Shown: positions 1-8,740 of the stretch, one piece after another
How the letters are laid out: the number at the start of each line of letters is the position of its first letter
How positions within the stretch are numbered: position 1 is the first letter of the stretch
Assembly (NCBI GenBank): GCA_019235415.1
Contig: JAFAKN010000314.1
Span: 1-39,735, forward strand
DNA length: 39,735 nt
DNA from: Alphaproteobacteria bacterium
Lineage (GTDB): Bacteria > Pseudomonadota > Alphaproteobacteria > Reyranellales > Reyranellaceae
Direction: 5' to 3'
Notes under the pieces: generated by a model
Databases searched by the model: none
What the model was told of the DNA's origin: nothing
What the model saw: only the letters and a program-made list of their open reading frames with translations
Made by a program: the position numbers and the translations under genes

Positions 1-24
1 AGCTTGGGGAGCGGCGAAGCATGA
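1..24 (+). CDS. mraZ: Probable C-terminal end of MraZ (partial)
   Basis: The window opens in a frame that reads SLGSGEA and stops at TGA 22-24, sharing ATGA with the start of rsmH. In dcw clusters the gene before rsmH is almost always mraZ, the transcriptional regulator of the cluster. Seven residues are too few to recognise the family, so the assignment rests on position and on the ATGA overlap, the junction style used throughout this cluster. Confidence 0.4.
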   Translation, partial: SLGSGEA

Positions 25-971
25 CGCCGGCCCCGCACGTTCCCGTCCTCGAGCGCGAGGTGGTCGACGCCTTGCGGCCGCGCGACGGCGGCCGCTACGT
101 CGACGGCACCTTCGGCGCGGGCGGCTATTCCAGCGCCATGCTCGATCGCGCCCGGTGCGAAGTGATCGCCATCGATCGCGACCCCGACGCGATTGCTGCC
201 GGACGCCCGCTGGTCGAGCAGTACGCCCCGCGGCTGCGCCTGATCGAGGGCCGCTTCGGCGACATGGCCGAGCTGTTGTCGATCGAAGGCGTCGAGCAGG
301 TCGATGGCGTCGCGCTCGACCTCGGCGTCTCCTCGATGCAGCTCGATCAGCCCGAACGCGGCTTTTCCTTCCGCGCGTCCGGGCCGCTCGACATGCGCAT
401 GGAGCGTTCCGGACGCTCGGCTGCCGACTTGGTCAACGAGGCCGATGAAGCCGAGCTCGCCGACATCATCTGGCGCTACGGCGAAGAGCGAAGGAGCCGG
501 CGCGTCGCGCGCGCCATCGTCGCGGCGCGGCGACACAAACGAATCGAGACGACGGCCGAGCTGGCCGAGATCGTGCGCCGCGCCGCTGGACCTCAGGGCA
601 GGGACGAGAGCGACCCGGCCACCCGCACGTTCCAGGCGCTGCGCATCGCCGTCAACGACGAGCTGGGCGAGCTGGAGCGCGGCCTCGCTGCGGCGGAGCA
701 GGTGCTGGCGCCGGGCGGACGCTTGGCCGTGGTGTCTTTTCATTCGCTGGAGGATCGCGCGGTCAAGGACTTCGTGCGCATCCGTGCCGGCCGCGTCCCG
801 GCGCCGTCGCGCCATGCCCCGCCGCGCGCACCAGAGCGCTGCGCCACGCTCAAGGACCTGACGCGCAAGCCGATCGTGCCGTCGGCTGCCGAGATCACCG
901 CCAACCCGCGGGCGCGCTCAGCGCGCCTGCGCGTGGCCGAAAAAGTGGCGATTCGCGGGGGCAGCGCATGA
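21..971 (+). CDS. rsmH: 16S rRNA (cytosine1402-N4)-methyltransferase RsmH (MraW)
   Basis: This cytoplasmic SAM-dependent enzyme N4-methylates C1402 in the ribosomal P site. The 316-residue length is normal for the family. The N-terminus [13 protein letters not shown] is the family signature and is followed by the SAM-binding loop [10 protein letters not shown] near residues 28-37. Further family blocks are [31 protein letters not shown], and [15 protein letters not shown] near residue 240. The ATG at 21 begins inside the TGA of the preceding frame, and its own TGA overlaps the ftsL start. It is the usual first enzyme gene of the dcw operon. Confidence 0.97.
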   Translation: MTPAPHVPVLEREVVDALRPRDGGRYVDGTFGAGGYSSAMLDRARCEVIAIDRDPDAIAAGRPLVEQYAPRLRLIEGRFGDMAELLSIEGVEQVDGVALDLGVSSMQLDQPERGFSFRASGPLDMRMERSGRSAADLVNEADEAELADIIWRYGEERRSRRVARAIVAARRHKRIETTAELAEIVRRAAGPQGRDESDPATRTFQALRIAVNDELGELERGLAAAEQVLAPGGRLAVVSFHSLEDRAVKDFVRIRAGRVPAPSRHAPPRAPERCATLKDLTRKPIVPSAAEITANPRARSARLRVAEKVAIRGGSA

Positions 972-1537
972 TCCATCGCGGCCTTCTGTTCTGGTCGATT
1001 GCCGCGGTCGCCACCGCGGTCGGGCTGTTCACCGTCAAGTACAAGGTGCAGGACCTCGAGGAGAAGATCGACCGCACCAACCAGAAGATCATCGAGAGCC
1101 AGCAGGCCACGCACATCCTGCGAGTCGAATGGGCTCATCTCAACGAGGCCGAGCGCGTCGAGCGCCTCGCCACCAAGTACCTGCTGCTCGAGCCGGCCTC
1201 GGTCAACCAGGTGATCCGCCTCGATTCGTTCAAGTCACAACCGTCGTCATCGTCAACGTCAACAGCAATGCGTCGCGACCCACCACTCCCTTCCCCCCCA
1301 CGAACGGGCAACGACGTCCCCTCGTCGGCTTTGCCCGGTGGTGGCCGCGGCGCAGCGGAGGCCGGCAGCCCCTCGCCGGCCTCCGCACCCCCTCCCGGGC
1401 ATTCATCCGGACCCACGACGCCCCCTCGGCCGGTCAGAGTAGAAGAACCGGTAACATCGGGTCCGGCTGGTGAAGGCCAAAACGTCACCACCTCCATCGA
1501 CGAAATCCTCTCGCGTAACGAAGGGGGCCGTCGGTGA
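968..1537 (+). CDS. ftsL: Cell division protein FtsL with an unusual proline-rich tail
   Basis: FtsL is a bitopic inner-membrane divisome protein that works with FtsB and FtsQ to activate FtsW-FtsI. The sequence shows a short N-terminus, one membrane segment (about residues 5-24, [20 protein letters not shown]) and a periplasmic coiled coil from about 28 to 70. Next comes the typical block [24 protein letters not shown]. Small size and position between rsmH and ftsI support the call. From about residue 90 to 158 there is a Ser/Pro/Gly-rich low-complexity segment encoded by palindrome-containing DNA (see repeats), then a more ordinary end, [15 protein letters not shown]. The family usually lacks such a segment; 189 residues is long. 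ATG overlaps the rsmH stop; TGA overlaps the ftsI GTG. Confidence 0.9.
   Translation: MIHRGLLFWSIAAVATAVGLFTVKYKVQDLEEKIDRTNQKIIESQQATHILRVEWAHLNEAERVERLATKYLLLEPASVNQVIRLDSFKSQPSSSSTSTAMRRDPPLPSPPRTGNDVPSSALPGGGRGAAEAGSPSPASAPPPGHSSGPTTPPRPVRVEEPVTSGPAGEGQNVTTSIDEILSRNEGGRR
1305..1386. repeat. Two adjacent palindromes inside the ftsL 3' coding region
   Basis: A perfect inverted repeat has arms GCGGAGGCCGGC (1355-1366) and GCCGGCCTCCGC (1375-1386) around an 8-base loop. Just upstream, CGGGCAACGACG (1305-1316) pairs imperfectly with CGTCGGCTTTGCCCG (1323-1337). Together they could fold into two consecutive hairpins. They coincide exactly with the low-complexity segment of FtsL, which looks like a palindromic element read in frame. 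This is seen in sequence; an insertion origin is inference. Confidence 0.7.
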
Positions 1538-3399
1538 GGCTGTGGCGCAAATTGGCCTCGCCCGACCCGGCCGCCGCGTCCAACGCGGCGGCCGGCGCGC
1601 GTTATGGATCGCCGCAGGAGCGTCTCAAGGGCGATGCCCAGGAGACGGCGCGCCAGCGGCTGGTCATCGCCTCGGCGCTGTTCGCCATGGTGTTCGTGGC
1701 GGTCGGCCTGCGCATGTCCTGGGTCTCGCTGCTGCGCGACAGTGCGGAGCCGACCCAGCGCATGGCGGCGCGCGGCGGCACGATCCAATCGGAGCGCGGC
1801 GACATCGTCGACCGCAACGGCATCGTGCTGGCCACCTCGGTTCCGGTGATGTCGGCCTTCGTCAATCCCCGGCTGTTGCTCGAGCCGCAGGACGCCGCCC
1901 GCAAGATCGTCTCGGCGCTGCCCGATCTGAAATACGACGAGCTGCGCGAGAAGCTCGAGGGTGACCAGACCTTCGTATGGGTCAAGCGCGGCCTCAGTCC
2001 GCGCGAGTACGATCGCGTCAATCGGCTGGGCATCCCGGGATTGGATTTCCAGGCCGAGGAGCGGCGCATCTACCCGCAGGGGACGGCGGCCGCGCACGTT
2101 ATCGGCTACGCCAGCGTCGACAATGTCGGCCTGGCCGGGGTCGAGCGCTACTTCGACCAGCAGCTGCAAAGCGGCGAGATCGTGCAGCTGGCCATCGACC
2201 TGCGCCTGCAGCGCATGGTCGAGCGCGAGATCGTCCATGCGGTGCAGAAGTTCTCCGCCATCGGCGCCACCGCGATCGTGATGGACGTCACCAACGGCGA
2301 GGTCATCGCCATGGCGTCGCTGCCGACCTACGACCCCAACAGCGCCAAGACCATCACCAACGAAGCGCTGTTCAACCGCGCCACGCTCGGCGTCTACGAG
2401 CAGGGCTCGACGTTCAAGATCTTCAACACGGCGATGGCGCTCGACACCGGCAAGGTGACGCTGGCCAGCGTGTTCGACGCCACCTCGCCGATCCACATCG
2501 ACCGCTTCACCATCAACGACGACCATCCTCAGCGGCGGCCGCTCACCGTGCCCGAGCTGTTCAAGTACTCGTCCAACATCGCCTCGGCCAAGATGGCGGT
2601 GGCGATGGGCATCGAGACGCAACGGGCCTTTTTCGACAAGATCGGTTTCCTGAAGCCGCTCACCACGCAGCTCACCGAGCTTGCGGCGCCGCTCTATCCG
2701 CGCCATTGGATGACCATCAACGCCATGACCATCGCCTTCGGACACGGCATGTCGGTGACGCCGTTGCATCTGGCGACGGGCTCGGCGGCGGTGGTGAACG
2801 GCGGCATGCTTTACGCGCCGAGCCTGGTGAAGCGCGCCCCGGGCAGCGACCCGGGCAAACGCATCATCCAGGCGAAAACTTCGGTGATGATGCGGCAGCT
2901 TTTGCGGTTGAATGTGCAGGAAGGCACGGGCACCAAGGCGGAGTTCCCCGGGTACGAAGTCGGCGGCAAGACCGGCACCGCCGAGAAGCCGTCGCGCGGT
3001 GGCTATAGGCAGAAGGCGTTGATCAGCTCGTTCGTCGGCATGTTTCCCATGAACGATCCGAAGTTCCTGATCGTGGTCTCCCTCGACGAGCCCAAGGGCA
3101 TCGCCGAGACCGGCGGCTACGCCACCGGCGGCATGGTCTCCGCGCCCAGCGTCAAGACCATCATCGGCGATATCGTCTCGCTATACGGCATCCTGCCCGG
3201 TGACCTGAAGGAGGGGCTGCCGCCCATCGAGATTGCCTCGACGCCGGTGCCGCCGGCGGCGGCTCCGCCGCAGTTCGTCCCGGCCAGCGCCCGCCATCAC
3301 GGGCCGCAGGAGCAACGCAAGGCCGTGGTCGTGCGACCCGGCCCCAACCAGACGGCGGCCGCCCCGGCGACGGGAGCGGGTCGCGTTGCGGCTGAGTGA
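1534..3399 (+). CDS. ftsI: Peptidoglycan D,D-transpeptidase FtsI (PBP3)
   Basis: FtsI is the septal class B penicillin-binding protein that crosslinks new peptidoglycan at the division site together with FtsW. A cytoplasmic N-terminus is followed by one membrane anchor (about 43-62). The periplasmic dimerisation/pedestal domain begins with RGTI-like RGGTIQSERGDIVDRNG. The transpeptidase domain has all three active-site motifs: STFK with nucleophile Ser292 and Lys295, SSN at 346-348, and KTGT at 479-482. The Pro/Ala-rich C-terminus after about residue 555 is probably disordered. GTG start overlaps the ftsL stop by four bases. Length 621 fits alphaproteobacterial FtsI. Confidence 0.97.
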   Translation: MRLWRKLASPDPAAASNAAAGARYGSPQERLKGDAQETARQRLVIASALFAMVFVAVGLRMSWVSLLRDSAEPTQRMAARGGTIQSERGDIVDRNGIVLATSVPVMSAFVNPRLLLEPQDAARKIVSALPDLKYDELREKLEGDQTFVWVKRGLSPREYDRVNRLGIPGLDFQAEERRIYPQGTAAAHVIGYASVDNVGLAGVERYFDQQLQSGEIVQLAIDLRLQRMVEREIVHAVQKFSAIGATAIVMDVTNGEVIAMASLPTYDPNSAKTITNEALFNRATLGVYEQGSTFKIFNTAMALDTGKVTLASVFDATSPIHIDRFTINDDHPQRRPLTVPELFKYSSNIASAKMAVAMGIETQRAFFDKIGFLKPLTTQLTELAAPLYPRHWMTINAMTIAFGHGMSVTPLHLATGSAAVVNGGMLYAPSLVKRAPGSDPGKRIIQAKTSVMMRQLLRLNVQEGTGTKAEFPGYEVGGKTGTAEKPSRGGYRQKALISSFVGMFPMNDPKFLIVVSLDEPKGIAETGGYATGGMVSAPSVKTIIGDIVSLYGILPGDLKEGLPPIEIASTPVPPAAAPPQFVPASARHHGPQEQRKAVVVRPGPNQTAAAPATGAGRVAAE

Positions 3400-4852
3400 G
3401 CTCATGGTCGACAGCGCTCGAGGCAGGCACGACCCAGTCATCGCCGGCCTCACGCTCGATTCCCGCAAGGTCAAGCCCGGCTATCTGTTCGCCGCCCTGG
3501 CAGGCGCCCGGCAAGACGGCGCCGCATTCGTAAAGGACGCCGTCGATCGCGGCGCCGTGGCGATCCTGACATCGCCTACCGCGAGCCTGCCGCCGCTCGC
3601 GCCCGGCATCGCGGTCGTGCGCGACGCCAACCCGCGGCGGCGCATCGCCCTGATGGCGGCCGCGTTCTGCAGTCTGCAGCCGGCGACGATCGCCGCTGTC
3701 ACCGGCACCAACGGCAAGTCTTCCACCGTCCACTTCCTGCGTCATATCTGGACCGAGCTGGGGCTTGTCGCTGCCAGCGTCGGCACGCTGGGCATCGTCT
3801 CCCCGGGCTTGAAGCGCGATGCCGGGCTGACCACGCCCGACCCGGTCCAGCTGCACGAGGATCTGGCCATGCTCGCGCGCGAAGGCGTCACCCATCTTGC
3901 CATCGAGGCCTCGAGCCACGGCCTTGATCAGCATCGCCTCGACGGGCTTCGCCTCGCTGCTGCGTGCTTCACCAACCTGACGCACGAGCATCTCGACTAC
4001 CATCCCTCGATGGACGCCTACTTCACCGCCAAGGCACGGCTCTTCGAGGAGCTGCTGCCGGCTGGTGCGACAGCGATCGTCAACGGCGACAGCGATCGGG
4101 CGGAAGCCCTGGGCGAGATCTGCCGGCGCCGCGGATTGCGATTGTGGACGTTTGGCGCAAAGGGCCGAGAGCTCCGCCTGCTGCGTGACGAGCCGGCGGC
4201 GACAGGCCAGCATCTCGTGATCGAGCTGCTGGGCTGCGAGCTCGAGCTCGATCTGCCGCTGGTCGGCGGCTTCCAGGCGGCAAACGCGCTCGCGGCGCTG
4301 GGACTCGCTGTCGCGACCGGCAGCGAGCCGGAGCGTGCCGTTGCCGCCTTGAGCCATGTCAGCGGCGCGCCGGGCCGACTGCAGCTCGTCGCCCGTCATC
4401 GTTCGGGCGCACCGATCTACGTCGACTATGCGCACAAGCCGGAAGCGCTGGAGACGGTGCTGGCGACGCTGCGTCCCTTCGCACGGGGCCGGCTGGTCGT
4501 GGTGTTCGGCTGCGGCGGCGACCGCGACCGCGGCAAGAGGCCCGTCATGGGTGAGATCGCCACCCGGCTTGCCGATCTCACATTGGTCACCGACGACAAT
4601 CCGCGCAGCGAGGAGCCTGACGTCATTCGCCGCGAGATCGTCGGCGGCATCCCGGCCGACCGTCGCAACTGGATCGAGGTCTCGGACGGGCGGCGGGCGG
4701 CCATCGAGCAGGGGATCGCGGCCCTGCAGGACGCAAACGACCTACTGCTGATCGCTGGCAAGGGCCACGAGACCGGCCAGACCATGAAGGGCGTCACCTA
4801 TCCCTTCGACGACACCGAAGTGGCGCGCGAGCTTGGGGAGGCGGACCGGTGA
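3386..4852 (+). CDS. murE: UDP-MurNAc-L-Ala-D-Glu:meso-diaminopimelate ligase MurE
   Basis: MurE is the cytoplasmic ATP-dependent ligase that adds the third stem-peptide residue. Start chosen: TTG at 3386, which gives the typical N-terminus MRLSELM; a GGGAG stretch lies about ten bases upstream at 3372-3376, and the start overlaps ftsI by 14 bases. No nearer ATG or GTG keeps this N-terminus. With this start the protein is 488 residues. ATP loop TGTNGKSST starts at residue 106 (Lys111). The DNPR motif at 404-407 marks ligases that use meso-DAP, so the wall is meso-DAP type. Other blocks: LDSRKV near residue 25, TTPD near 153 and YAHKPEALE in the C-terminal part. Stop overlaps the murF GTG. Confidence 0.95.
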   Translation: MRLSELMVDSARGRHDPVIAGLTLDSRKVKPGYLFAALAGARQDGAAFVKDAVDRGAVAILTSPTASLPPLAPGIAVVRDANPRRRIALMAAAFCSLQPATIAAVTGTNGKSSTVHFLRHIWTELGLVAASVGTLGIVSPGLKRDAGLTTPDPVQLHEDLAMLAREGVTHLAIEASSHGLDQHRLDGLRLAAACFTNLTHEHLDYHPSMDAYFTAKARLFEELLPAGATAIVNGDSDRAEALGEICRRRGLRLWTFGAKGRELRLLRDEPAATGQHLVIELLGCELELDLPLVGGFQAANALAALGLAVATGSEPERAVAALSHVSGAPGRLQLVARHRSGAPIYVDYAHKPEALETVLATLRPFARGRLVVVFGCGGDRDRGKRPVMGEIATRLADLTLVTDDNPRSEEPDVIRREIVGGIPADRRNWIEVSDGRRAAIEQGIAALQDANDLLLIAGKGHETGQTMKGVTYPFDDTEVARELGEADR

Positions 4853-6255
4853 GCGCGCTCTGGAAATCGGCGGAGGTGGCCAGCGCGCTCTGCCATGCCG
4901 CGATCAGCGCGCCCTTCGAAGCGAACGGCGTCACCTTCGACAGCCGGGCGGTCGGCAAGGGAGATCTGTTCTTCGCGCTGGCCGGCGAGAGCACCGACGG
5001 ACATCGCTTCGTGCCGGATGCGTTCGCGCGCGGCGCGGCGGCCGCCGTCGTGTCGCAGAATGTCGAGGCTGCCGGCGGACCATTGGTGCGGGTGCCCGAC
5101 ACCATGATGGCACTGGTGCAGCTGGGCAGGGCTGGCCGGAGGCGCAGCCGGGCGCGTATCGCGAGCGTCAGCGGATCGGTCGGCAAGACCAGCACCAAGG
5201 ATGCCTTGCGCGCCATGCTGGCTGCGCAGGCGCCGACCTCGGCGAGCGCCGCGAGCTTCAACAACCATGTCGGCGTGCCGATCAGCCTGGCGAGATTGCC
5301 CCGGGACGCGCGGTACGGCGTGTTCGAGATCGGCATGAACCATGCCGGCGAGATCGAGCCGCTGGCACGCCAGGTCGAGGCCCATGTCGGCGTGATCACC
5401 ACCGTGGGGCCGGTCCATATCGGCTACATGGGATCGGAGGAGGCGATCGCCGACGAAAAGGCCTGCCTGTTCGCCGGCATGGCTCCCGATCCGGTGGCCG
5501 TGCTCAACCGTGACAGCCGCCACTACGAGCGGATGGCGGGGCGTGCACGCCGTTTCGGCGTGTCACACATGATCGGGTTCGGCCGCAGCGAGCATGCAGA
5601 CGCGCGGCTTGTTTCCTGTAGCCTGCAGGATAGCGGCAGCGACGTCGTGGCCTTGATCCACGGCCGGCGGATCGAGTATCGGCTGGGCGCCGCCGGCGAG
5701 CACTGGGTGCTGAACAGCCTGGCGGCGCTCGCCGTCATCGAGGCGCTGGGCGCCGATGTCGACCGCGCGGCGGCGATCCTCGGCGACGTCGGCGCCTCGC
5801 CTGGTCGCGGCGCGCGGCGGCGGCTGAAGTTTGGCAATGGGACGATCGAACTGCTCGACGAAAGCTACAACGCAAATCCCGTCTCCATGCGCGCCATGCT
5901 CGCCGTCCTCGCCCGCACCCAACCGCTCGGCAACGGCCGCCGCGTGCTGGTGATGGGCGACATGCGCGAGCTGGGAAACGATGCGGATCGCTATCACGCC
6001 GAGCTGGCCGATGCGGTGGCGGGCAGCGGCGCTGCCCAGGTCTTCCTGTGCGGCCCGCACATGGGAGCGCTGTTTCGTGCCTTGCCGTCATCATCGCCGG
6101 TGCTGCATCGGCCCGATTCGGCGGGGATCTCGGGCGATGTCGCCGCGGCCCTGCGGCCGGGTGACGTGGTGGCCGTCAAGGGTTCGCTCGCCTCGAAGAT
6201 GAAAGTGGTGGTCGATGCCATCGTCGCGGCAAGCGGCGGAGAGGCGGAAGGGTGA
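4849..6255 (+). CDS. murF: UDP-MurNAc-tripeptide:D-alanyl-D-alanine ligase MurF
   Basis: MurF adds the D-Ala-D-Ala dipeptide made by Ddl, completing the UDP-MurNAc-pentapeptide in the cytoplasm. The N-terminal domain has the FDSRAVGKGDLFFAL block (compare MurE). The ATP loop is GSVGKTSTKD starting at residue 109, with Lys113. The following text FNNHVGVPISL and FEIGMNHAGEIEPL is diagnostic of MurF, and ESYNANPVSM plus VMGDMRELG lie in the C-terminal half. 468 residues is normal. GTG start shares four bases with the murE stop, and its TGA is followed immediately by the mraY ATG. Confidence 0.96.
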   Translation: MSALWKSAEVASALCHAAISAPFEANGVTFDSRAVGKGDLFFALAGESTDGHRFVPDAFARGAAAAVVSQNVEAAGGPLVRVPDTMMALVQLGRAGRRRSRARIASVSGSVGKTSTKDALRAMLAAQAPTSASAASFNNHVGVPISLARLPRDARYGVFEIGMNHAGEIEPLARQVEAHVGVITTVGPVHIGYMGSEEAIADEKACLFAGMAPDPVAVLNRDSRHYERMAGRARRFGVSHMIGFGRSEHADARLVSCSLQDSGSDVVALIHGRRIEYRLGAAGEHWVLNSLAALAVIEALGADVDRAAAILGDVGASPGRGARRRLKFGNGTIELLDESYNANPVSMRAMLAVLARTQPLGNGRRVLVMGDMRELGNDADRYHAELADAVAGSGAAQVFLCGPHMGALFRALPSSSPVLHRPDSAGISGDVAAALRPGDVVAVKGSLASKMKVVVDAIVAASGGEAEG

Positions 6256-7347
6256 ATGTTCTACAATCTTCTTTCCCCGCTGGCGGACCTGTTCGGTCCG
6301 TTCAACCTCTTCCGCTACATCACCTTCCGTTCGATCGCGGCGTTCCTGACGGCGCTCGTGCTGAGCTTCCTGATCGGCGGCGCCCTGATCCGCTGGCTGC
6401 GCAGCAAGCAGAAGCAGGGCCAGCCGATCCGCAACGACGGGCCGGCCAGCCATCTCATGACCAAGAAGGGGACGCCGACCATGGGCGGCCTCCTGATCCT
6501 GATCACGCTGACGATTGCCACCTTGCTATGGGCCGACCTGACCAATCGCTATGTCTGGATCGTGCTTGGGGTCATGCTGACATTCGGCGCGGTCGGCTTC
6601 TGGGACGACTATCTCAAGGTCACCAAGCGCAATCCCAAGGGCGTGCCTGGCAAGATCAAGCTCTTCTTCTCGGTGCTGGTTGCCGCCGTTGCCGCGTGGC
6701 TGATCGCCCAGGGCTCGCCGCCCGCCCTGCGCTACATGATGGCGGTGCCGTTCCTGAAGGACGTGCTGCTGCCGTTGGGCATCATCGGGTTCCTGGGATT
6801 CTCGGTCGTGGTCATGGTCGGCGCCTCCAACTCGGTCAACCTGACCGACGGGCTGGATGGCCTGGCGATCGGGCCGGTGATCATGGCGTCGGCGGTGTTC
6901 GGTTTGATCTCCTACGTGGTCGGCAACACGGTGCTCACCAACTACCTCTATTTGCACCACATTCCGCGCGCCGGCGAGCTGGCCGTGCTGCTTTCGGCGT
7001 TGGTCGGCGCCGGGCTGGGCTTCCTGTGGTTCAATGCGCCCCCGGCCATGGTGTTCATGGGCGACACGGGCTCGCTCGCCATCGGCGGTGCATTGGGCGC
7101 GGTCGCGGTGGTCACCAAGCACGAGATCGTGCTGGCGATCGTAGGTGGCCTGTTCGTGCTCGAGACGGTCTCCGTCATCGTGCAGGTTCTGTCCTACAAG
7201 TGGACCGGCCGCCGCGTCTTTCGCATGGCGCCGCTGCATCACCATTTCGAGCAGAAGGGCTGGGCCGAGCCCACCATCGTGTTCCGCTTCTGGATCATCG
7301 CCGCCATCCTGGCCATGGCCGGCCTCGCCACCCTGAAGCTGCGGTGA
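6256..7347 (+). CDS. mraY: Phospho-MurNAc-pentapeptide transferase MraY
   Basis: MraY is an integral membrane enzyme that transfers phospho-MurNAc-pentapeptide to undecaprenyl phosphate, giving lipid I. The protein is strongly hydrophobic, with about ten membrane segments over 363 residues. Catalytic and metal-site text is intact: the aspartate pair DDYLK at 117-118, [10 protein letters not shown] with Asp198, and FMGDTGS with Asp270, followed by the MAPLHHHFE motif near the end. KKGTPTMGG near residue 75 is the family signature. The ATG directly follows the murF stop with no gap, indicating translational coupling. Confidence 0.98.
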   Translation: MFYNLLSPLADLFGPFNLFRYITFRSIAAFLTALVLSFLIGGALIRWLRSKQKQGQPIRNDGPASHLMTKKGTPTMGGLLILITLTIATLLWADLTNRYVWIVLGVMLTFGAVGFWDDYLKVTKRNPKGVPGKIKLFFSVLVAAVAAWLIAQGSPPALRYMMAVPFLKDVLLPLGIIGFLGFSVVVMVGASNSVNLTDGLDGLAIGPVIMASAVFGLISYVVGNTVLTNYLYLHHIPRAGELAVLLSALVGAGLGFLWFNAPPAMVFMGDTGSLAIGGALGAVAVVTKHEIVLAIVGGLFVLETVSVIVQVLSYKWTGRRVFRMAPLHHHFEQKGWAEPTIVFRFWIIAAILAMAGLATLKLR

Positions 7348-7348
7348 G

Positions 7349-8740
7349 GTGATGATCGATCTCGGCGTCCTCAAAGGCTCATCGTTCGTCGTCCTGGGGC
7401 TGGCGCGCTCCGGGCTGGCGACGGTGCGCGCGCTTCGGGCGGCCGCGATCGAGTGCATGGCCTGGGACGACAATGCGCCGGCGCGGGAAGCGGCCGCCGA
7501 GATCGGCGCTTCCCTGGTCGAGCCCGCGGCGATCGATTGGTCCGCCGTCACGGCACTGGTCATCAGCCCCGGCATCCCCAATCGCCTGCCCAAGCCTCAT
7601 CGGGTCGCGGCGGCTGCGCGCGCCGCCGGCAAGGCGATCATCTGCGATATCGAGTTGCTGGCGCGTGCCCAGCCGCAGGCGCGCTACGTCGCCATCACCG
7701 GCACCAACGGCAAGTCGACGACAACCGCTCTGATCGGCCACATCCTGCGGGCCGCCGGCCGGCGCTGCGAAGTGGGCGGCAACATCGGGCGCGGCGCGCT
7801 CGATCTCGCGCCGCTTGGTGCGGAGGGGTCCTATGTCCTGGAGCTGTCTTCCTATCAGCTCGAGCTACTGAAGACCTTCCGCGCCCATGTTGCGGTGTGG
7901 CTGAACATCACGCCGGACCACATCGACCGCCACGGCGACCTCGCGGGCTACGTCACGGCCAAGGAGAACATTTTCGCACGCCAGCAGCTCGGCGATTGCG
8001 CTGTCATCGGCATCGACGACGAGCCTTCGCGCAACGTTCATCGCCGTCTGGCGGCGCGCCCGGGCATCGCGGCCATCCCCGTGAGGCTCGAAGAGCCGGT
8101 TCCCGGCGGCGTGACCTATCGCGCCGGCCAGCTGGTCGACGCCGACGGCTACGCCGTCGATTTTTCGGACGTGCCGACCTTGCCCGGCGACCACAACGGC
8201 CAGAATGCCGCCTGCGCCTGGGCCGTGTGCCGCTGGCTCGAAGTGCCGCGCGAAAAGATCGTCGACGGGATCAAGAGCTATCCCGGCTTGCCGCATCGTC
8301 AGGAGCAGGTCGCGGCGGTGGGCAACGTCGTCTACATCAACGACAGCAAGGCGACGAATGCCGACGCGACGGCACGCGCGCTGTCGTCCTATCGCGACAT
8401 CTACTGGATCCTGGGCGGCCAGGCGAAAGAGGGCGGCGTGGCGCCGCTCGCACCGTGGTTCGACCGCATCAGGCACGCCTTCCTGATTGGCGAGGCGACC
8501 GAGCTGTTCGCCGGCCAGCTGGAGGGCAAGCTGCCTTACAGCCGGTGCGGCGACCTGAAGTCGGCGTTGGATGCGGCACACGCGCATGCCGAGCGCGTCG
8601 GACAGGGCGCCGCCGTCGTGCTGCTCTCGCCGGCCTGCGCGTCCTGGGACCAGTGGAAGAGTTACGAGCATCGCGGCGATGCGTTTCGCGCCATGGCGCG
8701 GGCCTTGCCGGGAGCGAAGAGTTTGGGGAGGGCGGCGTGA
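7349..8740 (+). CDS. murD: UDP-MurNAc-L-alanine:D-glutamate ligase MurD
   Basis: MurD adds D-Glu to UDP-MurNAc-L-Ala in the cytoplasm. The N-terminal nucleotide-sensing domain reads VVLGLARSGLATVRAL, and VISPGIP follows near residue 75. The ATP loop is GTNGKSTTTA with Lys122. The blocks LELSSYQLE, LNITPDHIDRH and INDSKATNADAT are MurD-specific. 463 residues is normal. Start may be GTG 7349 or the adjacent ATG 7352; both lie one to four bases after the mraY stop. The TGA overlaps the ftsW GTG. Confidence 0.97.
   Translation: MMIDLGVLKGSSFVVLGLARSGLATVRALRAAAIECMAWDDNAPAREAAAEIGASLVEPAAIDWSAVTALVISPGIPNRLPKPHRVAAAARAAGKAIICDIELLARAQPQARYVAITGTNGKSTTTALIGHILRAAGRRCEVGGNIGRGALDLAPLGAEGSYVLELSSYQLELLKTFRAHVAVWLNITPDHIDRHGDLAGYVTAKENIFARQQLGDCAVIGIDDEPSRNVHRRLAARPGIAAIPVRLEEPVPGGVTYRAGQLVDADGYAVDFSDVPTLPGDHNGQNAACAWAVCRWLEVPREKIVDGIKSYPGLPHRQEQVAAVGNVVYINDSKATNADATARALSSYRDIYWILGGQAKEGGVAPLAPWFDRIRHAFLIGEATELFAGQLEGKLPYSRCGDLKSALDAAHAHAERVGQGAAVVLLSPACASWDQWKSYEHRGDAFRAMARALPGAKSLGRAA

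Noticed and set aside
1135..2769. Long open frame on the - strand opposite ftsL and ftsI (544 residues)
   Set aside because: Rich in His/Arg/Gly from reading high-GC codons backwards, no family text, and it lies wholly opposite well-supported genes.
7453..8736. Upstream part of the long frame that contains ftsW
   Set aside because: It only shadows murD in another frame; FtsW family text starts after GTG 8737.
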